Assembly: GCA_900540085.1 (NCBI GenBank)
Contig: UQEU01000001.1
Coordinates: 1 to 64,000, forward strand
DNA from: an uncultured Eubacteriales bacterium
GTDB taxonomy: Bacteria > Bacillota > Clostridia > Oscillospirales > Acutalibacteraceae
DNA length: 64,000 bases
Reading direction: 5' to 3'
The notes below the pieces were generated by a model. That model was not told the origin of the DNA, did not search any database, and saw only the letters and a program-made list of their open reading frames with translations. A program made the translations under genes and the position numbers. This document shows, in pieces, positions 37,182 to 46,101 of this stretch. Within the stretch, counting starts at the first letter, position 1. Every line of letters begins with the position of its first letter.

Positions 37182-39678
37182 TATTTTCTTCTATTGTAAC
37201 TTGCTCTGATACGGCATTCGTTGAATATGCCTGCATTTCAAGCCATTGCTGACGATTTATGAGTATCTTTCTTCCCTTTGAGCCTTCACTCTGACCTATG
37301 ATACCTTTATCTTCAAGCTGGTCTATAATTTTTGCACCTCTTGCATAGCCTACTCCCAATTTTCTTTGCAAGAAACTTGTTGAAGCAGTACCGTTTTCCA
37401 AAACCAAATCAACTGCTTTTTCAAACAAATCGTCAAGTTTTTCAGACGGGTCAACATCGTCAATAAACGGTGATGATTTTTTCTCTGCAACGGCATTTTT
37501 CTCGATTTCTTTTTGAATTTCGTCACTGTACTCACTTTCGCCTTGATTTTTAATAAAATCACAAAGCGACTCTACCTCTTCATCACTTATATAACAACCT
37601 TGAACACGAAGAGGTTTGCTTGCACCGACGGGATTGAACAACATATCGCCGTGTCCGAGAAGTTTTTCCGCACCCGCCGAGTCAAGTATTGTTCTTGAGT
37701 CAATTTGAGAACTTACGGCAAGTGCAATACGGGATGAAATATTTGCTTTGATAAGACCTGTAATAACATCAACCGACGGTCTTTGAGTTGCAATAATCAA
37801 ATGCATTCCTGCGGCACGAGCCATTTGAGCAAGACGGCATATTGAGTCTTCGACTTCTTTCGGAGCAGCCATCATCAAGTCTGCAAGTTCGTCTATAAAT
37901 ATTACAATTTTCGGCATCGGCTCCATTTCAGGATGATTTTTAACATACTTATTGTATCCGCCGATGTCTCTTACGCCTGTATCGGAAAACTTCTGATAAC
38001 GCTGAAGCATCTCCGAAACTGCCCAACCGAGTGCACCTGCGGCTTTTCTTGCATCTGTAACAACGGGTACAAGCAAATGCGGAATACCACTGTATTTTGA
38101 AAACTCAACTTTTTTAGGGTCAATCATTAAAAATTTAACTTCATCGGGGCTTGCTTTATAAAGCATTGAAACGATGATTGAGTTCATACATACAGATTTA
38201 CCCGAGCCTGTTGTACCTGCGATTAACAAGTGAGGCATTTTTGCCATATCGGCATAAATACAATTACCTGCTATATCTTTACCCAATCCTGCCGTCAGTT
38301 TGCTTTTTTGCTTATCAAACTCGTATGTATCTATCAATTCACGCATTGTAACTATATTTTTAACTTTATTCGGTACTTCGATACCGACTGCCGCTTTGCC
38401 CGGAATGGGTGCCTCAATTCTGATGGAAGCAGCAGCTAAATTAAGCGCTATATCATCTGTCAAATTTGTGATTTTTGATATTCTTATACCCGGAGCAGGT
38501 TTTAATTCATATCGTGTAACGGTAGGGCCTCTTGAAATATCTGTAATCTTTGCATCAACATTAAAGGAATGGAGAGCGTCAATTAACTTCTCGGCATTAT
38601 CCTTCAATTCTCCGCTGATATCTTTTGTATCGGCAGGTTTTGCCGTTGAAAGCAAATCTACACTCGGGAAAACATAGTCTTCGACAGTTTTGCTCATAGC
38701 CTCTTTCGGAACTTTTAACTTTTCTTCTTCAGTAATTTTTCCGACAACGGCAGCAGCACTGACAATATCGTCGATACTTTTTTCGGCAGTTTTCTGCTTA
38801 CTGTTTTCTTTTGAAAGTCTTTCCTTTCTGTGTTTATCGGCACTGTTATTTATTTCATCAATCAAATCTTGACTGATACCGTTATCATTAATATCTCCCA
38901 CAACTTTTTTATTTGCTTTTTTTACAGGCTTTTCTTCATCTGTTTGAGGAGGATTTTCATCAAGTTCAACATCAATATTGAACTTTTTTCTTCGTCTTTC
39001 TGCAACTTTTTCTTCAATTACGGGTGTAATTTTTTCTTTTGTCTTAACAGCGGGTTTACCTATACCCTTAAAAAATTCAATAAGAGTAATACCGCTTAAC
39101 AACATAAAATCTATGAATATAAGCACAAGGCTGATAATAATTGCAGGTGCTTTTCCGCAAGTGAGCAAAAGACCGCCCGTCAATGCTCCCGTCCAACCGC
39201 CGTTGAAAGTTTCGGGTGCTGAATAATATGCGTCTTTAAGTGCTTCACCATAAGAAACACCGCCGTCAAAAGTTACAATATGTATAAAAGAACAGAGCAA
39301 TACAACCATAAATACAGATTCAACAGTCTTAACAATAAAAACACTTGTCTGCGGTTGCTTTACTGCACTTATAATATTAAGGATAATTGTAATGACGGGA
39401 AAAATTATTGCCCCAAAATAACCGAAAATTCCGAGATAGACATTGTGAACAAAATGCCACGCCCCATCGCCTTTTATAACTGCCACAAAAAATGCAAGAA
39501 CTGACAGAGCAAATAAAACTATACACGCCACTCTGTTCATTTCGACCGAAGCTGCAGATTTATAATTTTCAACTGCCTGCGGTTTTGCTTTTGATTTTTT
39601 TCCGACAGGTTTTTTACCGTTAGATTTTGTCGTAGTTTTTTTCTTACTGTTTGCGGCATTTCTGCTGCTGTTTGCCAT
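37150..39678 (-). CDS. ftsK: FtsK/SpoIIIE-family DNA translocase
   Basis: The 842-residue protein has a basic N-terminus, four hydrophobic segments (about 48-210), an acidic-basic linker, the translocase motor with Walker A GTTGSGKSVC (about 485-495) and Walker B IVIFIDELADLMM, and a C-terminal gamma winged-helix domain (about 770-830, SFLQRKLGVGYARGA) that reads KOPS/SRS-type DNA sequences. It pumps chromosomal DNA through a division or sporulation septum. The position close to tepA and ylzJ matches spoIIIE in Bacillus. It overlaps the start of ygiQ by up to 32 bases. Confidence 0.96.
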   Translation of the reverse strand: MANSSRNAANSKKKTTTKSNGKKPVGKKSKAKPQAVENYKSAASVEMNRVACIVLFALSVLAFFVAVIKGDGAWHFVHNVYLGIFGYFGAIIFPVITIILNIISAVKQPQTSVFIVKTVESVFMVVLLCSFIHIVTFDGGVSYGEALKDAYYSAPETFNGGWTGALTGGLLLTCGKAPAIIISLVLIFIDFMLLSGITLIEFFKGIGKPAVKTKEKITPVIEEKVAERRRKKFNIDVELDENPPQTDEEKPVKKANKKVVGDINDNGISQDLIDEINNSADKHRKERLSKENSKQKTAEKSIDDIVSAAAVVGKITEEEKLKVPKEAMSKTVEDYVFPSVDLLSTAKPADTKDISGELKDNAEKLIDALHSFNVDAKITDISRGPTVTRYELKPAPGIRISKITNLTDDIALNLAAASIRIEAPIPGKAAVGIEVPNKVKNIVTMRELIDTYEFDKQKSKLTAGLGKDIAGNCIYADMAKMPHLLIAGTTGSGKSVCMNSIIVSMLYKASPDEVKFLMIDPKKVEFSKYSGIPHLLVPVVTDARKAAGALGWAVSEMLQRYQKFSDTGVRDIGGYNKYVKNHPEMEPMPKIVIFIDELADLMMAAPKEVEDSICRLAQMARAAGMHLIIATQRPSVDVITGLIKANISSRIALAVSSQIDSRTILDSAGAEKLLGHGDMLFNPVGASKPLRVQGCYISDEEVESLCDFIKNQGESEYSDEIQKEIEKNAVAEKKSSPFIDDVDPSEKLDDLFEKAVDLVLENGTASTSFLQRKLGVGYARGAKIIDQLEDKGIIGQSEGSKGRKILINRQQWLEMQAYSTNAVSEQVTIEENNEFGETSVEE

Positions 39679-39696
39679 AATTTTATACCTCTTTTT

Positions 39697-40560
39697 TTAT
39701 CTGATGAACAGTTGTACAACGCCGACAACCGTAACTATTGAGCCGATACCTAAATTGTACCACATAAAATAATTTAAGTAATTTTTTCTGACCGTCCACA
39801 TAAAAACTCTTGAAGCAACAAAAGTAATTGCAGCTGCCAATACGACAGCGATTATTGAAGGAATGACTGCTGCTTCAATATCGGCAGAAACAATTTCAAC
39901 TATTCCTTTGCAGAGAAATATCGGAAACGCAAGTGCAAAAGCATAATTTCCTGCTACTCTTCTTGAAACACCCATCATTGTACCTATACACAAAACAGAA
40001 ACAATAACGGAAAAGCCGGAAGTATTAACTGCGACAAGCGCCGTTAAACCTGCAACAAGTGCAAACACCCAATCAATATCTCTTTCTTTTCTGTTTTTTG
40101 AAGAAACAACTTTTGTAAAGCCGTATAACAAACCTGCCGTTAACAAAAATGCAACGCCTTCGCCGAAAACAGTACCGTTATATGAAAAATATCTCATAAA
40201 ACCGCAGACATTTCCGTAATCGCCGGCAGGGATAATGAGAATTAAAAATACAGAAAATGAAATTAAAGAAGCGTATGTAAATATTCTTGATTTTTTTGAG
40301 TTTTTAAGACTGAATTCTTTTTTAAACAATTCGCCGAATCCGTTTACAAATTCCGCCGTTTCCGTCCAAAACATTTTAAAAAATGAAACTAAAATACCGA
40401 CGGCAATACCTATATGTATAACGCCCGTGAGAGCGTTTATATTTCCGCTGAAATCATTTGAAAAATCTCTGTATATTGCTGAAAAACCACTATATGAAAG
40501 TGGAAATATCTCACAAATTGCTTGAGCGATTGCCTGTAAAATCGCTTTTAAATACAACAT
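39697..40560 (-). CDS. Divergent UppP/BacA-like membrane protein
   Basis: The 288-residue protein has about eight hydrophobic segments with the UppP fold pattern. UppP removes a phosphate from undecaprenyl diphosphate on the outer membrane face. The first catalytic block, normally E-x3-E-FLPISSTGH, reads Q-x3-E-IFPLSYSGF here: one Glu and the His are replaced. The second block keeps an Arg (MGVSRRVAGNYAFALAFP). Either the activity is changed or lost, or this paralogue uses other residues. Start: ATG 40560 with GGAGGAA upstream, inside the ylzJ-like gene. It lies between ylzJ and ftsK. Confidence 0.8.
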   Translation of the reverse strand: MLYLKAILQAIAQAICEIFPLSYSGFSAIYRDFSNDFSGNINALTGVIHIGIAVGILVSFFKMFWTETAEFVNGFGELFKKEFSLKNSKKSRIFTYASLISFSVFLILIIPAGDYGNVCGFMRYFSYNGTVFGEGVAFLLTAGLLYGFTKVVSSKNRKERDIDWVFALVAGLTALVAVNTSGFSVIVSVLCIGTMMGVSRRVAGNYAFALAFPIFLCKGIVEIVSADIEAAVIPSIIAVVLAAAITFVASRVFMWTVRKNYLNYFMWYNLGIGSIVTVVGVVQLFIR

Positions 40561-40705
40561 TGTTCTTTCCTCCAAAAAGTTGAGCATTGTCAATAAAATA
40601 ACCAAATCTCAAGTAATCGTACGGATTGCTTGACCTATATTGTGAAGTGTGTCCCAAAGACCAATCATAAAAAACATCTGACTCATTAACTATTGTGTAA
40701 AGCAT
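40511..40705 (-). CDS. ylzJ: YlzJ-like small protein
   Basis: A 64-residue protein starting MLYTIVNESDVFYDW, which fits the short YlzJ-like family (LYT...E.VF pattern). The ATG at 40705 has GGGGAAG upstream within the last codons of tepA; it overlaps tepA by 20 bases and the uppP-like gene by 50. In Bacillus subtilis ylzJ sits between tepA and spoIIIE; the same order here, with one gene inserted, supports the call. Function unknown. Confidence 0.7.
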   Translation of the reverse strand: MLYTIVNESDVFYDWSLGHTSQYRSSNPYDYLRFGYFIDNAQLFGGKNNVVFKSDFTGNRSSNL

Positions 40706-41384
40706 TGTCTTCCCCACTTTCTGCAATTCGTTTTTCAAGGAAATCGAGTGCATCGCTCAAGCCGCCTATTTCGTCTATAAGTCCGCATTTGACAGCACTT
40801 TCTCCGTCAAGAACCGTACCTACATCCATAACCAATTCGCCTGTTTTCATCATCAAACTTCTAAAATCTTCTTCAGAAATTTTAGAATTGCTTTGAACAA
40901 AATTAACAATCCTGTCCTGCATCTTTTCAAAGTACGACAATGTTTGAGGAACTCCTAAAACAAGTCCGTTCATTCTCACGGGATGAACAGTCATAGTGGC
41001 ACTCGGAACTATAAAACTCTTATCGCACGACACGGCAAGCGGAACACCTATTGAATGACCTCCGCCGAGTACAAGTGACGCACTCGGAGTTTTCATGGTC
41101 GCAAGCAATTCTGCAATGGCAAGTCCAGCCTCAACATCTCCACCCACTGTATTTAAGATGATGAGAAGTCCGTCAATTTCTTTACTTTCTTCTATTGCAA
41201 CAAGTTGTGGAATTACATGCTCATATTTAGTTGTTTTATTTTGACTCGGCAAAATGAAATGTCCTTCAATTTGTCCGATTATCGTAAGGCAGTGTATAAA
41301 TCTGCCGTTTTTTGATATGGTTATAGAGCCGTTTTCTGTTTCGTTTGAATTTTGCTCCTGCATTTCTTCTTGTGTTTCAGACAT
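40686..41384 (-). CDS. tepA: ClpP-class serine protease, TepA-like
   Basis: The 232-residue protein has a Gln/Glu-rich start, then the ClpP/crotonase-like fold: ILNTVGGDVEAGLAIAELL, the nucleophile Ser in GGGHSIGVPLA (about 118-128) and the His in TVHPVRM (about 146). Known TepA proteins are soluble proteases first linked to protein export in Bacillus. CGGAG before ATG 41384 sets the start. It is the first gene of a run of about eight minus-strand genes that reaches srtB. Confidence 0.9.
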   Translation of the reverse strand: MSETQEEMQEQNSNETENGSITISKNGRFIHCLTIIGQIEGHFILPSQNKTTKYEHVIPQLVAIEESKEIDGLLIILNTVGGDVEAGLAIAELLATMKTPSASLVLGGGHSIGVPLAVSCDKSFIVPSATMTVHPVRMNGLVLGVPQTLSYFEKMQDRIVNFVQSNSKISEEDFRSLMMKTGELVMDVGTVLDGESAVKCGLIDEIGGLSDALDFLEKRIAESGEDNALHNS

Positions 41385-41522
41385 CAAATCACTCCGTTCA
41401 AGTATAGTATGTCCAAAACACAATAGATATTAAGTATATTATCACAAATATAAAAGTAATTCAACATATTGTTAATATATATTGAATCTTAGATTAATTT
41501 TGATATTTATTATGACAAATTA

Positions 41523-41551
41523 TTGACAATAACTTATTAATATTATAAAAT
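41523..41551 (+). promoter_or_regulatory. Promoter of the aconitase operon
   Basis: A consensus TTGACA (41523-41528), 17 bases and TAAAAT (41546-41551), 44 bases before the ATG. Confidence 0.7.
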
Positions 41552-41595
41552 AAGTTCGTTAATCTTTTGAAAAACTAAAACGGAGGAATGATAAA

Positions 41596-43530
41596 ATGGG
41601 ACTTACACTTGCTCAAAAGTTAATCAAAGCCCACCTTGTAGAAGGCGAAATGATTTCGGGTACGGAAATAGGTCTTAAAATTGACCAAACACTTACACAA
41701 GACGCAACCGGAACTATGGCTTATCTTGAATTTGAAGCTATGGGAGTTGACAGAGTAAAAACAGAAAAATCTGTTGCTTACATTGACCACAACACCTTAC
41801 AAACAGGTTTTGAAAACGCTGACGACCACAGATTTATTCAAACAGTTACAAAAAAACACGGCATTTATTTCAGCCGTCCTGGAAACGGTATTTGCCACCA
41901 AGTTCATCTTGAACGCTTCGGTATTCCGGGTAAAACACTTATCGGCTCTGACAGCCACACTCCGACAGGCGGCGGTATTTGTATGCTTGCAATGGGTGCA
42001 GGCGGTCTTGATGTTGCAGTTGCAATGGGAGGCGGTACATACTATATTCCGATGCCTAAAATGACAAGAATTAACCTCAAAGGTTATTTAAAACCTTGGG
42101 TTTCCGCAAAAGATGTAATTCTTGAAGTATTGAGAATTATGAGCGTAAAAGGCGGAGTCGGAAAAATCATCGAATACGGCGGCGAAGGCGTTAAAACTCT
42201 TTCAGTTCCCGAAAGAGCAACCATCACAAATATGGGTGCAGAACTCGGTGCCACAACTTCTATTTTCCCGTCAGACGAAATCACTCTTGCCTTTTTGAAA
42301 GCACAAGGCAGAGAAGATGATTGGACAGAAATTTTACCTGATGCAGATGCTCAGTACGACGAAATTATAGATATTGACCTTTGTTCTCTTGAACCTATGG
42401 CTGCAATGCCTCATATGCCTGACAATGTTAAAACAACAAACGAGATAGGCAAAATTAAAGTTGACCAAGTTGCAATCGGTTCTTGCACAAACTCATCTTA
42501 TACAGATATGATGAAAGTTGCATCTATTCTTAAAGGAAAAACTGTTTGTCCGAGCGTTTCTCTTTGTATTGCTCCCGGTTCAAAGCAAGTTCTCAATATG
42601 CTTGCATTAAACGGTGCTCTTTCCGATATGATAAGCGCAGGTGCAAGAATTCTTGAATCTGCATGCGGTCCTTGTATCGGTATGGGACAGTCTCCGAACA
42701 GCAAAGGCGTTTCACTCAGAACATTCAACAGAAACTTTGAAGGCAGAAGCGGAACAAAAGACGCAGGAATTTACCTTGTATCTCCCGAAGTTGCGGCTGC
42801 ATCTGCACTTACAGGCTATCTCACAGACCCGAGAGAACTCGGAGACGCTCCTAAAGTTGAGATGCCCGAGCATTTCATTGTAAACGACAATATGATTGAA
42901 TCTCCTGCATCTGTTGAAGAAGCTAAAGATGTCGAAGTTCTCAGAGGACCAAACATTAAACCATTCCCGAAAACAGAACCTTTGCCGGATGAAATTTCTG
43001 CAAAAGCAGTTCTTAAAGTAGGCGACAATATCACAACAGACCATATTATGCCGGCAGGTGCAAAAATACTTCCCTACCGTTCAAACATTCCTTACCTTTC
43101 AAAATTCTGTTTTGCCGTTTGTGACGAAACATTTTCAGAAAGATGCAAAGAAGAAGGAAAAGGCTTTATCATCGGCGGTTCAAACTACGGTCAAGGTTCA
43201 AGCCGTGAGCACGCTGCTCTCGTACCTCTTTATTTAGGTGTAAAAGCAGTAATCACAAAAAGTTTTGCAAGAATTCATGTTGCAAACCTTATCAATGCAG
43301 GCATTCTTCCTTTCACATTTGCAGACGAAAGTGATTATGATAAAATAGACCAAATGGACGAACTTTCACTTCCGAACATCAAAGAAAAAGTTGAAAATTC
43401 AGAAGAAGTTATACTTAAAAACATAACAAAAGGCGAAGAATACAAACTTGTTTCAAACTTCTCGAAGCGCCAAAAAGATATCCTTCTCGCAGGCGGACTT
43501 CTTGACTATACAAGAGAAACTAACAAATAA
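41596..43530 (+). CDS. acn: Aconitate hydratase (short bacterial/mitochondrial type)
   Basis: The 644-residue 4Fe-4S enzyme interconverts citrate and isocitrate. Cluster Cys are seen in GSCTNSSY and SACGPCIGMGQ; the swivel domain shows GGSNYGQGSSREHAAL (about 532-547). Length fits the clostridial form of about 640 residues, shorter than AcnA. A GGAGG site precedes ATG 41596. It is followed at 12 bases by isocitrate dehydrogenase and then rex. No citrate synthase is present, so the pathway is completed elsewhere, most likely toward 2-oxoglutarate and glutamate. Confidence 0.95.
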   Translation: MGLTLAQKLIKAHLVEGEMISGTEIGLKIDQTLTQDATGTMAYLEFEAMGVDRVKTEKSVAYIDHNTLQTGFENADDHRFIQTVTKKHGIYFSRPGNGICHQVHLERFGIPGKTLIGSDSHTPTGGGICMLAMGAGGLDVAVAMGGGTYYIPMPKMTRINLKGYLKPWVSAKDVILEVLRIMSVKGGVGKIIEYGGEGVKTLSVPERATITNMGAELGATTSIFPSDEITLAFLKAQGREDDWTEILPDADAQYDEIIDIDLCSLEPMAAMPHMPDNVKTTNEIGKIKVDQVAIGSCTNSSYTDMMKVASILKGKTVCPSVSLCIAPGSKQVLNMLALNGALSDMISAGARILESACGPCIGMGQSPNSKGVSLRTFNRNFEGRSGTKDAGIYLVSPEVAAASALTGYLTDPRELGDAPKVEMPEHFIVNDNMIESPASVEEAKDVEVLRGPNIKPFPKTEPLPDEISAKAVLKVGDNITTDHIMPAGAKILPYRSNIPYLSKFCFAVCDETFSERCKEEGKGFIIGGSNYGQGSSREHAALVPLYLGVKAVITKSFARIHVANLINAGILPFTFADESDYDKIDQMDELSLPNIKEKVENSEEVILKNITKGEEYKLVSNFSKRQKDILLAGGLLDYTRETNK

Positions 43531-43542
43531 GGAGAAATAAAT

Positions 43543-44718
43543 ATGACACCTGAAGAATTAGCAATTGAAGAAGCAGTTGAAAAATTCAGAGGACTTATGA
43601 AAACTCAACTTGCTCGTGCAAAAAAAATCAAAGAAGATAAAGATTTCACAGATTACGACGCACTTGACACAATCGTTATCGGTATCTGCGGCGGCGACGG
43701 AATAGGTCCCGTTATCACAAAAGAAAGTGAGAGAGTGCTTGCATTTCTTCTCAAAGACGAAGTTGAAAAAGGCAAAGTACAATTTAAAGAAATTGACGGT
43801 CTTACAATAGAAAACCGTGCCGCTTGCAACAAAGCAATTCCTGATGATGTTTTGGCAGAACTTAAACAGTGTCATGTTATTCTCAAAGGCCCTACAACTA
43901 CACCGAGAGCCGGAGACCCATGGCCGAATGTTGAGTCTGCAAATGTTGCTATGAGAAAAGAACTCGACCTTTTTGCAAATATGAGACCTGTTAAAGTTCC
44001 CGAAGAAGGAATTGACTGGACATTCTTCCGTGAAAACACAGAAGGCGGTTATGCAGTAGGTTCACACGGCGTAAATATTACAGATGACCTTGCTGTTGAC
44101 TTTACCGTTGCAACTCAGGAGGGCTGTGAAAGAATTGCCCGTCTTGCTTACGACTATGCAAAAAGAAACAACAAAGGTAAAGTTTCAATCATCACAAAAG
44201 CAAATATCATCAAAACAACAGACGGTAAATTCCTCAAAACTGCTCAAAAAATCGGCGAAGAGTACCCTGAAATCGTTACAGACGATTGGTATGTTGATAT
44301 TACAACTGCAAAGCTTATCGACCCGCTCAGAAGAAAAGACTTCAAAGTATTTGTACTTCCAAACCTTTATGGCGACATCATTACTGACGAAGCAGCAGAA
44401 TTTCAAGGCGGTGTAGGTACTGCCGGAAGTGCAAACATAGGTAAAAAATATGCTATGTTTGAAGCAATCCACGGTTCAGCACCAAGAATGATTAAAGAAG
44501 GCAGAGGCGACTACGCAGACCCTTGTTCAATGCTTCGTGCTTCCGTAATGCTTCTTTCACATATCGGATATCAAAAAGAGGCAGACGCACTTGAAAGAGC
44601 TCTTGATATTTGTATGTTTGAAGAAAAGAAACTTAAAATTACGGGTCGTGATACAGGTTGCACCTGCAAAGAATTCGGCGATTATGTTATGGAAACAATC
44701 ACCGAACTTGCAAAATAA
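43543..44718 (+). CDS. icd: Isocitrate/isopropylmalate dehydrogenase family, probable isocitrate dehydrogenase
   Basis: The 391-residue beta-decarboxylating dehydrogenase shows GDGIGPVITKES, RKELDLFANMRPVK, FRENTEGGYAVG, the substrate Tyr/Lys region ITKANIIK and metal Asp in NLYGDIITDEAAE. Its place after aconitase favours isocitrate rather than isopropylmalate as the substrate. NAD+ or NADP+ use cannot be read with certainty. A GGAG site and 12-base spacing show one operon with acn and rex. Confidence 0.93.
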   Translation: MTPEELAIEEAVEKFRGLMKTQLARAKKIKEDKDFTDYDALDTIVIGICGGDGIGPVITKESERVLAFLLKDEVEKGKVQFKEIDGLTIENRAACNKAIPDDVLAELKQCHVILKGPTTTPRAGDPWPNVESANVAMRKELDLFANMRPVKVPEEGIDWTFFRENTEGGYAVGSHGVNITDDLAVDFTVATQEGCERIARLAYDYAKRNNKGKVSIITKANIIKTTDGKFLKTAQKIGEEYPEIVTDDWYVDITTAKLIDPLRRKDFKVFVLPNLYGDIITDEAAEFQGGVGTAGSANIGKKYAMFEAIHGSAPRMIKEGRGDYADPCSMLRASVMLLSHIGYQKEADALERALDICMFEEKKLKITGRDTGCTCKEFGDYVMETITELAK

Positions 44719-44730
44719 TAGGAGAAAACC

Positions 44731-45393
44731 ATGGAATTTGAAAGAAAAGATGATATATCAATCTCAGTAATTAAAAGACTCCCCAGATATTACAGATTTC
44801 TTCGCAATTTAAAAGAAAACGGAATTATACGAATTTCATCCAAAGAATTGGCGGAAAAAATGGGCTTAACCGCTTCTCAAATTCGCCACGACTTTAACTG
44901 TTTCGGCGGTTTCGGTCAGCAGGGTTACGGCTACAATGTTCCCGAACTCTATGCTAAAATAGGAAAAATTCTTTGCGTTGACAAAAGATTAAAAACAATT
45001 TTAATTGGTGCAGGTAATCTCGGCAAAACTGTTGCGGGAAAACTGTTCGGTCAAGATTCGGGATTTCAACTTGTAGGTATTTTTGACAAAAACGAGGCTA
45101 TTTGCGGAAATATGATTAAAGGCATACCTGTACGCCATATAAATCAACTTGAAAATTTCTGCATTGACAACAATATTACGGTTGCCGTAATTTGTATTCC
45201 TTCAAATGATATGAAAGATTTAACAAATCTTCTTGTAAATATGGGAATTAAAAGTTTTTGGAACTTCAGTGACTACGATATTGCTATGAATCATCCCGGT
45301 GCACTTGTCGAAAATGTGCATTTGAGCGACTCGCTTATGACTCTCGGTTACCTGACCAACACAGCATACAGCGAACAACTTTCGGAGGAATAA
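44731..45393 (+). CDS. rex: Redox-sensing transcriptional repressor Rex
   Basis: The 220-residue repressor has an N-terminal winged helix (LTASQIRHDFNCFGGFGQQGYGYNV) and a Rossmann domain (LIGAGNLGKTVAG, about 91-103) that senses the NADH/NAD+ ratio. Rex lets fermentation and reductive genes be expressed when NADH is high. It is co-transcribed with acn and icd, so the sensor may be set by the genes it governs. I searched by eye for the TTGTTAA-N4-TTAACAA operator before acn and ldh and found only a half-site. Confidence 0.96.
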   Translation: MEFERKDDISISVIKRLPRYYRFLRNLKENGIIRISSKELAEKMGLTASQIRHDFNCFGGFGQQGYGYNVPELYAKIGKILCVDKRLKTILIGAGNLGKTVAGKLFGQDSGFQLVGIFDKNEAICGNMIKGIPVRHINQLENFCIDNNITVAVICIPSNDMKDLTNLLVNMGIKSFWNFSDYDIAMNHPGALVENVHLSDSLMTLGYLTNTAYSEQLSEE

Positions 45394-45395
45394 TA

Positions 45396-46073
45396 ATGCA
45401 GAAAATCAGTAAACACGAAATAATTGACATTATTGATTACAACGACCATGCAATCATTTTTGTAGAAAAATTGCCGTTAATTGAAAATATGGCGAAGTTT
45501 AAAGTCAACTATTTAGTTTATGATTTTGATACAAAAAGCATCGAAAAAATTACCAAAAACGCCTATCTCTTAAAAAAATTCGGGCCTGAATTTAAGAAAA
45601 TCAGCGAGCAAATAAGCAATTTTGTATCTTGCGACGCAGCAATTTTATATGACAAAAGAGTGCTTATGATTTACCCTAACGGAGAAGCAGGTATTTTCAA
45701 CAGAGACGGAGAATTGATTTGGAGCGGAAACTTTACATACCACGACGAACCGGTAAACAGTTTGGCGCTTGAGGGCAAATATTTTTGGTGCGTTTGCAAA
45801 AATGAAAACTGTATCATACGATATTCTGCTCAAAATATGAAAGTTGATTTAAGAATAGGCGGTAAAAATGCCCCCACTTTCCAAAACCCCGAACATATCA
45901 CATACGATGACGGCGACTTCTATGTTTGTTGCGACAGCAACAAAGTAAAAAAAATTGACGGTATAAACTACGGCGTTGATGATTATATTGAATCTAAACA
46001 ACATATCATAAGATTTAAAAAGCACAAAAATAATGCTGTAATATGTACCAATTCGGGCGCTTATGTAGTATAA
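45396..46073 (+). CDS. Unknown protein, possibly beta-propeller-like
   Basis: The 225-residue soluble protein has no signal peptide. It is beta-rich with short repeats that suggest propeller blades (AILYDKRVLMIYPNGEAGIFNRDGE, cut here in the middle of the pattern, then YFWCVCKNENCIIRYS and DFYVCCDSNKVKKIDG). I do not recognise the family. GGAGG before ATG 45396 and the 2-base gap from rex place it in the acn-icd-rex operon. Its Cys count (eight or so, some in pairs) is notable for a cytosolic protein next to a redox sensor, but no metal motif is clear. Confidence 0.7.
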   Translation: MQKISKHEIIDIIDYNDHAIIFVEKLPLIENMAKFKVNYLVYDFDTKSIEKITKNAYLLKKFGPEFKKISEQISNFVSCDAAILYDKRVLMIYPNGEAGIFNRDGELIWSGNFTYHDEPVNSLALEGKYFWCVCKNENCIIRYSAQNMKVDLRIGGKNAPTFQNPEHITYDDGDFYVCCDSNKVKKIDGINYGVDDYIESKQHIIRFKKHKNNAVICTNSGAYVV

Positions 46074-46101
46074 AAAAAGCACGGTTATCCGTGCTTTTTT
46101 T
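46072..46101. terminator. Bidirectional terminator, rex operon and ldh
   Basis: A 13-bp stem (A7-GCACGG with CCGTGC-T7) and TTAT loop between converging genes. Confidence 0.92.

Noticed and set aside
41461..41490. Rex operator before the aconitase gene
   Set aside because: Only one half (TTGTTAA) matches; the other half has three of seven expected bases.
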